From Flavobacteriaceae bacterium (GTDB lineage: Bacteria > Bacteroidota > Bacteroidia > Flavobacteriales > Flavobacteriaceae), in assembly GCA_030613745.1 (NCBI GenBank), contig JAUWLK010000140.1:1-7129 (forward strand): a stretch of 7,129 nt of DNA, written 5' to 3'. Shown one piece after another: positions 1-6,111 of this stretch. The notes below the pieces were generated by a model, which had not been told where the DNA came from, searched no databases, and saw only the letters and a program-made list of their open reading frames with translations. A program made the translations under genes and the position numbers. Numbering within the stretch: the first letter of the stretch is position 1; the number at the start of each line of letters is the position of its first letter.

Positions 1-1245
1 TTTATTTTGAATGTAAATTATTTTAATAGAGTTAAATAACAATACCACCAGTAATGTTGCTAATGCTGCTCCTTCGATTCCAAAATATTCGATAAGTATT
101 CTATTCAAAATTATAACGCTAAATGCCATCGCTATAGAAAAATAAAAAAATATTTTATAATATATTGAATTTGTTAAAATAGCACCATTTGTGCCAAGTG
201 ATAATTTAAATAATTCGGATATAGATATCAATAAAACAATATAAATTCCTACTGAATATTCAGGTTTATTGATAATCAAATATAAGTCATTGATATTGAT
301 ATTAATCAATAAAAAAAGTAATCCACCTGCTATTAATAAGTTAATTGAACTCTTTTTATAAAGAGATTCTACTTCTTTTAAATTACCATCGTTCAATTCT
401 TTTGCCGTTATAGGATTAATGATTTGTTGCATAGCACGAGAAGGAATTGCAACAACAGAAGCTATATAAACTCCAACAGAATAATATGCTACTTGGGCAA
501 TTTTTTCCATTTGTGGAATCATAAATTTATCAATTTCTAACAAAATGGTGCCTGCAGATCCTGCCAAAATTATATAAAAAGAAAATGATAAAATTTCATT
601 AATATTTTGAGGTAATCTAAACGAATTAAATTTTGGAAGATATAATTGTATGGCATAAAACATTATGATTAACATTCTAACCATATACACCAATACTAAA
701 GCATAAATAAATTGTTCATTATTTAACAAACCATAATAAACACAAATTAATAGTATTAGAACAGAAATTCTTGCAAATACTTCACGAATAAAATTTCCAA
801 AAACAGATTTCATTTGGACTTTACTCCATGAATAAAATACTTCAAAATATCCCATAAAAATGGCAACAATAAAAATGAGGTAAGTATATTTTTTAATAAT
901 AATATTTTCTCTAGATAAAAAAACAGCAATAGAATCGTAAAATATAGTACTAATCAATGCCAATGGTATTATTATAAGTAGAGGTAAAAATATTGCTGTT
1001 ATTAAGAAATTATCTTTTTCATATTTTTCTTTATAGGAATAAAAAAACTTGATTATAGTATGCTGCATCCCAAATATTAATAAAGGCATCAATATATTTG
1101 ATGATGATAATAAAAAAGTGACCAAACCAAAATATTCAGCTTCTAAAAAGTGAGTATATAAAAATAATACATTAATTCCACCAATTGTAAAACCCAAAAA
1201 TATTATTAAAGTGTTTTTAAATGATTGATGTAATACTATACCCAT
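1..1245 (-). CDS. Polysaccharide/oligosaccharide flippase-like membrane protein (Wzx/MOP superfamily), 3' end cut by window
   Basis: An uninterrupted reading frame of 415 codons runs from an ATG at 1245 to the window edge with no stop, so the C-terminus is missing. The protein is almost wholly hydrophobic, with a dozen or so likely membrane helices and short polar loops. It starts MGIVLHQSFKNTLIIF, which is typical of Wzx-type flippases. Other family-like signs are a D239-K240 pair (IDKFMIPQ) at the start of the second half, the segment AYYSVGVYIASVVAIPSRA (about 253-271), and GIEGAALATLL (389-399) near the visible end. Proteins of this kind move lipid-linked sugar units across the inner membrane for O-antigen, capsule or exopolysaccharide synthesis. 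The start lies 3 nt after the stop of the upstream MATE gene, so the two are surely co-transcribed and perhaps translationally coupled. The substrate cannot be read from the sequence. Polysaccharide genes downstream, outside the window, would support the role. Confidence 0.85.
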   Translation of the reverse strand, partial: MGIVLHQSFKNTLIIFLGFTIGGINVLFLYTHFLEAEYFGLVTFLLSSSNILMPLLIFGMQHTIIKFFYSYKEKYEKDNFLITAIFLPLLIIIPLALISTIFYDSIAVFLSRENIIIKKYTYLIFIVAIFMGYFEVFYSWSKVQMKSVFGNFIREVFARISVLILLICVYYGLLNNEQFIYALVLVYMVRMLIIMFYAIQLYLPKFNSFRLPQNINEILSFSFYIILAGSAGTILLEIDKFMIPQMEKIAQVAYYSVGVYIASVVAIPSRAMQQIINPITAKELNDGNLKEVESLYKKSSINLLIAGGLLFLLINININDLYLIINKPEYSVGIYIVLLISISELFKLSLGTNGAILTNSIYYKIFFYFSIAMAFSVIILNRILIEYFGIEGAALATLLVVLLFNSIKIIYIQNK

Positions 1246-1248
1246 TTT

Positions 1249-2595
1249 TTAATTTTTTACAATTAATTTATTTGATAAATAATTAAATCTTAAAAACAAT
1301 AGTATTGCCGAAGTGGTCAACCCTGCTAATAAACCAATCCAAATACCTTGTGAGCCAAAATTTAAAGTTTTACCTAAAATATAACTTATTGGAAAACCTA
1401 CAACCCAATATGCTATAAAAGTTAAAAATGTTGGTATTTTAACATCTTGCATACCACGTAATGCTCCTAAAACAACCACTTGAAACCCATCTGATAATTG
1501 AAACAAACCTGCGATTAGCAATAACGATGCTGCTGTATTGACAACTGATACATTATCAATATAAACCAAAGGTAGTACGTCTTTTAAAACAATAAAACCT
1601 ATTGCGAAAAAAAATTCAATGATAAAGACTTGCAAAAATATTGAAAAACTGATTCGTCTTAAATTACTAAAATTTTGCAATCCTTTTTGGTTGCCCACTC
1701 TAATAGTAGCAGTAACTCCTAAACCAACAGCAATCATAAATGTCATTGACGATAAATTTAATGCAATTTGATTGGCTGCTTGATCAATTGTACCTAAAGT
1801 GCCTGCTAACCAAATTGCTGCAGTGAAAATTCCTACTTCAAAAAGCATTTGCATTGCGGATGGAAATCCTAAATTTATAATTTGATAAAAGACCTTTTTA
1901 TGAATATCAATAAGTCTTAAACGTTTAAAAAATGGTGTGAATTTATCTTTTGATCTTAAAATTAAGACAATAAAGATTAGCATAGCAAACCTAGAAAATA
2001 AAGTACCCAATGCTGCCCCTTCCAATTCTAAACGAGGGAAAATCCATATTCCATAAATTAAAAAAAAGTTTAAAACAACATTTACAACATTAGCTATTAA
2101 AGTTGCATGCATGCCGTATTTGGTTTGAGATAAACCGTCAGTAAATTGTTTAAATGCTTGAAAAACCATTAAAGGAATCATTGAAAATGCAACAATATTC
2201 AAATAAGGAATTGCTAATTCAACAACCTCTTCCGGCTGATTCATATAGTGAAGAATAGGTGTGGCCAAAACCAACATTAAAAACATACTCAATCCTAAAA
2301 CTGTACATAAAATAAGTCCGTGTTGAAAATATTTCCTTCCTTTTTCAATATCATTTTCACCATCAGTTTCAGCAATTAATGGAGTAATTGCAAATGAAAA
2401 ACCTATTCCTAATGAAAAAGCAATAAAAACAAAACTATTCCCTAAAGAAACAGCTGCTAATTGTGCTGCTCCTAGCCTCCCCACCATAATATTATCAGCT
2501 AAACCAACTAAAATATGCCCTAAATGACCTATCATAATTGGATACGCTAATTTAAAATTATATCTAAACTCAGATGTGTATTTATTAAAGTTCAA
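1249..2595 (-). CDS. MATE family efflux transporter (NorM-like)
   Basis: A complete 448-residue protein of the usual MATE length (about 450) with twelve expected membrane helices in two halves. Members expel cationic drugs, dyes or metabolites across the inner membrane in exchange for Na+ or H+. Helix 1 carries GLADNIMVGRLG with D34. E253 lies in FEVG and D369 in LSDGFQ, followed by GALRGMQD. These three acids match by spacing the cation-site residues D36, E255 and D371 described for Vibrio cholerae NorM, so the transporter looks functional. The segment DQAANQIALN (271-280) is also characteristic. The start is a TTG at 2595. There is no in-frame ATG or GTG between it and the upstream TAA 27 nt before the leader codons, and the first internal Met (residue 21) would remove part of helix 1. 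It is the first gene of an operon with the flippase-like gene 3 nt downstream. The substrate is unknown. Confidence 0.93.
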   Translation of the reverse strand: MNFNKYTSEFRYNFKLAYPIMIGHLGHILVGLADNIMVGRLGAAQLAAVSLGNSFVFIAFSLGIGFSFAITPLIAETDGENDIEKGRKYFQHGLILCTVLGLSMFLMLVLATPILHYMNQPEEVVELAIPYLNIVAFSMIPLMVFQAFKQFTDGLSQTKYGMHATLIANVVNVVLNFFLIYGIWIFPRLELEGAALGTLFSRFAMLIFIVLILRSKDKFTPFFKRLRLIDIHKKVFYQIINLGFPSAMQMLFEVGIFTAAIWLAGTLGTIDQAANQIALNLSSMTFMIAVGLGVTATIRVGNQKGLQNFSNLRRISFSIFLQVFIIEFFFAIGFIVLKDVLPLVYIDNVSVVNTAASLLLIAGLFQLSDGFQVVVLGALRGMQDVKIPTFLTFIAYWVVGFPISYILGKTLNFGSQGIWIGLLAGLTTSAILLFLRFNYLSNKLIVKN

Positions 2596-2623
2596 AGATT
2601 TTTCAGTTTGTTGATTCTTGATA

Positions 2624-2631
2624 CAAATTTA
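2624..2631 (-). promoter_or_regulatory. Candidate -7 box (TAAATTTG) for the MATE/flippase operon
   Basis: Read on the minus strand the sequence is TAAATTTG, a full match to the Bacteroidota primary-sigma -7 consensus TAnnTTTG. It ends 28 nt before the TTG start of the MATE gene, which predicts a leader of roughly 20 nt. No clear TTG-type -33 element is visible upstream, and the sequence is so AT-rich that a chance match is possible. The box is embedded in the 12-bp palindrome AAATTTAAATTT (2625-2636). Confidence 0.45.
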
Positions 2632-2700
2632 AATTTTTCTTTAAGTTTATTTCATTTTAGTTTAACTTTCTTAAATTTAAATAAAAGAATATCTTTTTTA

Positions 2701-2708
2701 TATATTTG
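2701..2708 (+). promoter_or_regulatory. Candidate -7 box (TATATTTG) for the secreted-protein/MscS operon
   Basis: TATATTTG is a full match to the Bacteroidota consensus TAnnTTTG and ends 29 nt before the ATG at 2738, which predicts a leader of about 24 nt. No convincing -33 TTG lies 17-23 bp upstream. With the opposite-facing box at 2624-2631 it makes the 142-bp gap a divergent promoter region. Nothing else, such as an operator or small gene, is evident in the gap. Confidence 0.5.
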
Positions 2709-2737
2709 CATATATCGCATCATTTAAAAATTATAGC

Positions 2738-3847
2738 ATGAAAATTTTAAAAAAAATATCAAATTCTAAAACTTTATTTGGTTTAATTTTAATTTTTAAG
2801 ATTTCCATTTATTCGATTTCTGCACAGGATGTTACTACAATTCAAGCAAATAATGAAGATATTAGTGATAATTTAGATCTTGAAGCTGTTGCTTCAATTT
2901 TTGGAGAATCAAAAGATTTAGAAGATTTTGAAAAAAGATTAAATGATCCGGATACCCAAATATCAAATTTAGATTTAAATAATGATGGTGAAGTTGATTA
3001 TTTAAGAGTAATGGAAACCGGTACTGAAAAAAATGTACATACAATTTCAATTCAAGCAATAATTGGTAAAGATCAATATCAAGAAGTAGCAACTATAGAT
3101 GTTAAAAAAGATTCTAAAGGCAAAGAACAAGTACAAGTTGTGGGTAATGTTGATATGTATGGACCAAACTATTATATTACACCTGTTTATCCTGTAGTTC
3201 CTATATTTTTTACTTTTTTCTGGATGGCAACCTATCACCCTTGGTATTCACCTTGGTACTGGGGATATCACCCTCCTTATTTCAGGCCATGGAGACCTTA
3301 TCCTCCTTATAGATACAGAAGCAATGTTCATGTTCATATCAATATACATAATTCCTATAACCGTACTAATGTTAGGGTTAATAATAATGTTAGGATCAAT
3401 AATAAAAATAATTCTTACTTTAAAAATAATCCTGATAAATCATTCAATAAAAGAAATCCAGGAGTTAGTAACCGATCTGATCTAAATAAAAATAGAAAAA
3501 CTACTGCAAATAGTAAGGGTATTAATAATAGGGCTGATTTAAATAACGCTAAAAAAAACAAAGGTATAAATACCGATAAAGGATATAAATCTTCAGGAAG
3601 ACCTGTAACTAAACCAAGTACTAGACCAAGTACAAAGCCAAGTACTAGACCGAGTACAAAACCAAGCACTAAACCAAGTACAAAGCCAAGTACTAAACCG
3701 TCAAAAAAACCTACTACTCGTCCTTCTAATAAGCAAAGTACAAGACCAACTAATAAGTCTTCATATTCTAAACCTAGTTCAAGACCGTCACATTCATATT
3801 CTAGACAAGCGCCTTCAAGATCAAGTTATAGAAGAACCAGACATTAA
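2738..3847 (+). CDS. Secreted protein of unknown function with EF-hand-like loop, aromatic/proline belt and TxPS repeats
   Basis: A 369-residue protein with no function I can name; the N-terminal half resembles a family of uncharacterised flavobacterial proteins. Residues 1-30 look like a Sec signal peptide (basic start, hydrophobic core about 13-27, cleavage near SISAQ). Residues 46-140 form an acidic globular part, with the calcium-loop-like pattern DLNNDGEVD at 79-87 (acidic or Asn at 79, 81, 83 and 87) followed by predicted strands. Residues 141-194 are extremely rich in Pro, Trp, Tyr and Phe (for example HPWYSPWYWGYHPP). Residues 195-222 alternate Val/Ile with His, Asn and Arg (H198, H200, H204). 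The rest is a basic, Ser/Thr/Asn/Lys-rich tail with eight TxPS units (291-322) ending in RRTRH. No lipobox, sorting domain or enzyme motif is visible. The protein probably acts in the periplasm or at the cell surface. The mscS-like gene follows after 33 nt without a terminator, so co-transcription is likely. Confidence 0.85.
   Translation: MKILKKISNSKTLFGLILIFKISIYSISAQDVTTIQANNEDISDNLDLEAVASIFGESKDLEDFEKRLNDPDTQISNLDLNNDGEVDYLRVMETGTEKNVHTISIQAIIGKDQYQEVATIDVKKDSKGKEQVQVVGNVDMYGPNYYITPVYPVVPIFFTFFWMATYHPWYSPWYWGYHPPYFRPWRPYPPYRYRSNVHVHINIHNSYNRTNVRVNNNVRINNKNNSYFKNNPDKSFNKRNPGVSNRSDLNKNRKTTANSKGINNRADLNNAKKNKGINTDKGYKSSGRPVTKPSTRPSTKPSTRPSTKPSTKPSTKPSTKPSKKPTTRPSNKQSTRPTNKSSYSKPSSRPSHSYSRQAPSRSSYRRTRH
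3608..3703 (+). repeat. Tandem 12-bp coding repeat, eight units encoding T-(K/R)-P-S
   Basis: Eight consecutive 12-bp units, close to ACTAAACCAAGT, encode Thr-Lys/Arg-Pro-Ser at residues 291-322 of the secreted protein. The copies differ mostly at third codon positions (ACT/ACA, AAA/AAG/AGA, CCA/CCG, AGT/AGC/TCA), and the first units alternate in a 24-bp Lys/Arg period. Decayed copies (KKPT, TRPS, NKQS, TRPT) continue to about 3751. The unit is a multiple of three, so gain or loss of copies keeps the frame. There are no spacers, so this is not a CRISPR array. Confidence 0.92.
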
Positions 3848-3880
3848 TATATATTTTATAAAAATCTTAAAAAAATACAA

Positions 3881-4696
3881 ATGAATTTAAATATTGATGA
3901 AATATTAAGCTATTTAACAAATACTGTAATGGAATATGGTCCAAAATTGATTGGAGCAATTATTGTATGGATTATCGGAACCATAGTAATTAAAAAATTA
4001 ATAAAAGTATTTGGTAATACTTTAGATAAACGAGATACTGATGCATCACTAAAACCATTCCTTAAAAGTATTGTTAGTATACTATTAACTGTTTTACTTA
4101 CAATTAGTGTACTTAGTATGTTAGGTGTTGCAATGACATCTTTTATTGCAATTCTTGGTGCAGCTGGTTTGGCAATAGGCCTTGCATTATCAGGTACTTT
4201 ACAAAATTTTGCCGGTGGTGTTATGCTATTACTTTTTAAACCTTTTAAAGTCGGTGATTTTATTGAGGCACAAGGTTATAAAGGAACTGTAAAAGAAATA
4301 CAAATTTTTAATACAATTCTTACAGATCTTGATAATAAAACTATCATAATTCCCAACGGAGGGCTATCAACTAATTCAATGGTAAATTATTCTACAGAAC
4401 CTATCAGAAGAGTTGATATTTCTGTTGGTATTGCCTATGGTGAGAGTGTTGAAAAATCAAGAGAGGTTTTAATTAAACTTAGCCAAAGCGACAAAAGAGT
4501 TTTGAGTGATCCTTCTCCATTTATTGGTGTAACTGAAATGGCAGACAGTTCGGTAAATTTAACTTTTAGAATTTGGGTAAAAGCTGAAGATTATTGGGGT
4601 GTATATTTTGATATGAATGAAAATGTTTACGATGCCTTCAATCAATCTGGTATTCAAATCCCTTTTCCACAAATGGATGTTCACTTACATAAGTAA
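3881..4696 (+). CDS. mscS: Small-conductance mechanosensitive channel, MscS family
   Basis: A complete 271-residue protein, close to E. coli MscS (286), with the minimal three-helix architecture. TM1 is at about 20-42, TM2 at about 62-84 and the pore helix TM3 at about 86-118, followed by the cytoplasmic beta and alpha/beta domains that form the vestibule. The pore helix has the Gly/Ala ladder GAAGLAIGLALSG (93-105). By alignment, L97 and L101 correspond to the E. coli gate leucines L105 and L109, G105 to the kink glycine G113 and G113 to G121; S104 replaces Q112. Further hallmarks are FKPFKVGDFIE (119-129), IIIPNG (155-160) and the C-terminal PFPQMDVHL. Such channels open under membrane tension and release osmolytes on hypo-osmotic shock. 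The gene is probably transcribed with the secreted-protein gene 33 nt upstream; the leader is A-rich without a Shine-Dalgarno. A terminator follows 27 nt after the stop. Confidence 0.95.
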   Translation: MNLNIDEILSYLTNTVMEYGPKLIGAIIVWIIGTIVIKKLIKVFGNTLDKRDTDASLKPFLKSIVSILLTVLLTISVLSMLGVAMTSFIAILGAAGLAIGLALSGTLQNFAGGVMLLLFKPFKVGDFIEAQGYKGTVKEIQIFNTILTDLDNKTIIIPNGGLSTNSMVNYSTEPIRRVDISVGIAYGESVEKSREVLIKLSQSDKRVLSDPSPFIGVTEMADSSVNLTFRIWVKAEDYWGVYFDMNENVYDAFNQSGIQIPFPQMDVHLHK

Positions 4697-4723
4697 GAAT
4701 ATAACAACAAACTTATATATTAT

Positions 4724-4750
4724 AAACTGTCTATTATGGGCAGTTTTTTT
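4724..4750 (+). terminator. Rho-independent terminator after the MscS gene
   Basis: An 8-bp stem, AAACTGTC (4724-4731) with GGCAGTTT (4739-4746), including one G-T pair, closes a 7-nt loop. A run of seven T (4744-4750), then G and four more T, follows on the plus strand. It lies within the 57-bp gap between convergent genes. On the minus strand the hairpin is followed by a weak A/T mixture rather than a T run, so it probably acts mainly on plus-strand transcripts, although the A run at 4744-4750 leaves weak bidirectional use possible. Confidence 0.85.
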
Positions 4751-4753
4751 GTT

Positions 4754-6022
4754 TTATACCTCTTTATAATAACAGCAATCTCCTTGTTCTGACTTTACAT
4801 CATTTCTTGATATTCTTTCTCTAAAGGTTTCAGCAACAATTTCATCGGCAATAGCCAAACAAGCAGTAGCTGCAGGAGAGGGCGCATTTATCACATGTGT
4901 AACACCATTATTATTTATAATTTTAAAATCATCAACCATATCTCCGTTCAAATCAATCGCCTGAGCTCTTACTCCCGACCTTGAAGATTTTACATCATCT
5001 TCATTAATCGAAGGCAGTAGCTTTTGCAACTCTTTTACAAAAAGTTTTTTTGAAAATGCTCTTTTATATTCATCTATTCCTTTACGCCAGTTTTTAGCAA
5101 ATAATTTCCAAGTTCCAATAAAAGTCAATGCTTGTAAACTATCTTTAAAATTAAAACTAGTTGTACTGTACCCTTCCCTTTTAAAAGAAAATACAGCATT
5201 TGGCCCACACTCTAAACTACCATCAATCATACGTGTAAAATGTACTCCCAAAAAAGGGTACTTCGGGTTAGGAACCGGATAAACCAAATTATTAATTTTA
5301 TGCTTTGCATGATCATAAAATTCATAATAATCACCTCTAAAACCAACAATTTGCATATCTAACTTTAGCTTGTCTTTTTTTGCAATTCTATCAGATTGTA
5401 AACCTGAGCAAATAATAACTTTTTCACCAATAAAATTACCTCGATTGGTTTGTACTATTTTTTTATCTTTATTTCTTGATATTTTTTGAACTTCACAAAG
5501 ATTAAATAATTTACTATCCGTATTTATTTCAGGAATTAATTGAGCAAATTTATTTGCAACATCAACATAATTTATAATGCCGGCAGTAGGCACCCAAATA
5601 GCTTTTATGCCTTTTACAAATGGCTCTTTTTCTAAAATTTCAGACGGACTTAAATACCGAATACCCTCAGTATTATTTTTCTTACCGTTTTGAAAAATGT
5701 CTTCTAAAATTGGTATTTCATCATTATTGATTGCCACAATAATTTTACCACATACCTCATGTTTAATATTATTTTTATTAGCAAATTCAATTAATTGTTC
5801 TCTACCGTTTTTACAATTTAAAGCTTTTAATGAACCTGGTTTATAATAGATTCCTGAATGAATTACACCAGAATTTCTTCCAGTTTGATGAAACCCAATT
5901 TTGGCTTCTTTTTCAAGTATTGCAATTGATTTTTTAGGAAATTTCAATTGTAACTTATAGGCTGTAGCCATTCCTACTATACCACCTCCTATTACAATAA
6001 AATCAAAAGTTAGATTTTTCAT
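4754..6022 (-). CDS. lhgO: L-2-hydroxyglutarate oxidase (FAD-dependent)
   Basis: A complete 422-residue flavoprotein of the DAO/LhgO family. LhgO oxidises L-2-hydroxyglutarate to 2-oxoglutarate and passes the electrons to the respiratory chain at the membrane. This removes a side product of malate dehydrogenase-type enzymes or completes lysine/glutarate breakdown. The N-terminus has the dinucleotide-binding motif VIGGGIVG (10-17) with the ribose-binding acid E37. The family signature TGRNSGVIHSGIYYKPGS follows at 47-64, including H55. Later marks are VPTAGIINY (144-152), ICSGLQSD (204-211), CGPNAVFSF (272-280), SRSGVRAQ (347-354) and NAPSPAATACLAI (379-391), the C-terminal FAD contact. The ATG at 6022 starts directly before the first strand of the Rossmann fold. 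About 20 residues trail the last expected helix, ending in GDCCYYKEV, which I do not recognise from the family. The gene lies 89 bp downstream of the MFS gene and converges on the MscS gene. Confidence 0.93.
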   Translation of the reverse strand: MKNLTFDFIVIGGGIVGMATAYKLQLKFPKKSIAILEKEAKIGFHQTGRNSGVIHSGIYYKPGSLKALNCKNGREQLIEFANKNNIKHEVCGKIIVAINNDEIPILEDIFQNGKKNNTEGIRYLSPSEILEKEPFVKGIKAIWVPTAGIINYVDVANKFAQLIPEINTDSKLFNLCEVQKISRNKDKKIVQTNRGNFIGEKVIICSGLQSDRIAKKDKLKLDMQIVGFRGDYYEFYDHAKHKINNLVYPVPNPKYPFLGVHFTRMIDGSLECGPNAVFSFKREGYSTTSFNFKDSLQALTFIGTWKLFAKNWRKGIDEYKRAFSKKLFVKELQKLLPSINEDDVKSSRSGVRAQAIDLNGDMVDDFKIINNNGVTHVINAPSPAATACLAIADEIVAETFRERISRNDVKSEQGDCCYYKEV

Positions 6023-6055
6023 TTAAAAATTATTCCAATAGTATAATTATATATA

Positions 6056-6063
6056 CAAAATTA
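6056..6063 (-). promoter_or_regulatory. Candidate -7 box (TAATTTTG) for lhgO
   Basis: On the minus strand TAATTTTG fits TAnnTTTG and ends 33 nt before the lhgO ATG, much like the boxes before the MATE and secreted-protein genes. No -33 TTG is evident. It suggests that lhgO can be transcribed on its own rather than only by read-through from the MFS gene. I see no strong terminator or other element in the 89-bp gap (6023-6111). Confidence 0.4.
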
Positions 6064-6111
6064 ACATGAAATTATTTCTAAAACATCAGAATTGATCTAA
6101 AATATTATAAA

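Noticed and set aside
2862..3238. Two short antisense open frames of 76 and 63 codons
   Set aside because: Both lie inside the well-supported secreted-protein gene, are Leu/Ile/Tyr/Phe-rich as expected from antisense AT-rich DNA, and have no start context.
3415..3669. Antisense open frame encoding a hydrophobic Leu/Gly/Val repeat protein
   Set aside because: It is the reverse complement of the TxPS repeats and the Asn/Lys-rich region; the apparent membrane repeat is a by-product of the sense codons. It has no promoter or family resemblance.
3608..3751. Possible CRISPR-like or regulatory direct repeats
   Set aside because: The 12-bp units are contiguous without spacers and keep the reading frame with third-position variation, so they are protein-coding repeats.
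3848..3880. A separate promoter for the MscS gene
   Set aside because: No TAnnTTTG box or -33 element is visible in this 33-nt gap.
6064..6111. Possible terminator after the MFS gene
   Set aside because: Only a weak 4-5 bp pairing (TTCT with AGAA) without a T run follows the stop, so read-through into lhgO cannot be excluded and no terminator is called.
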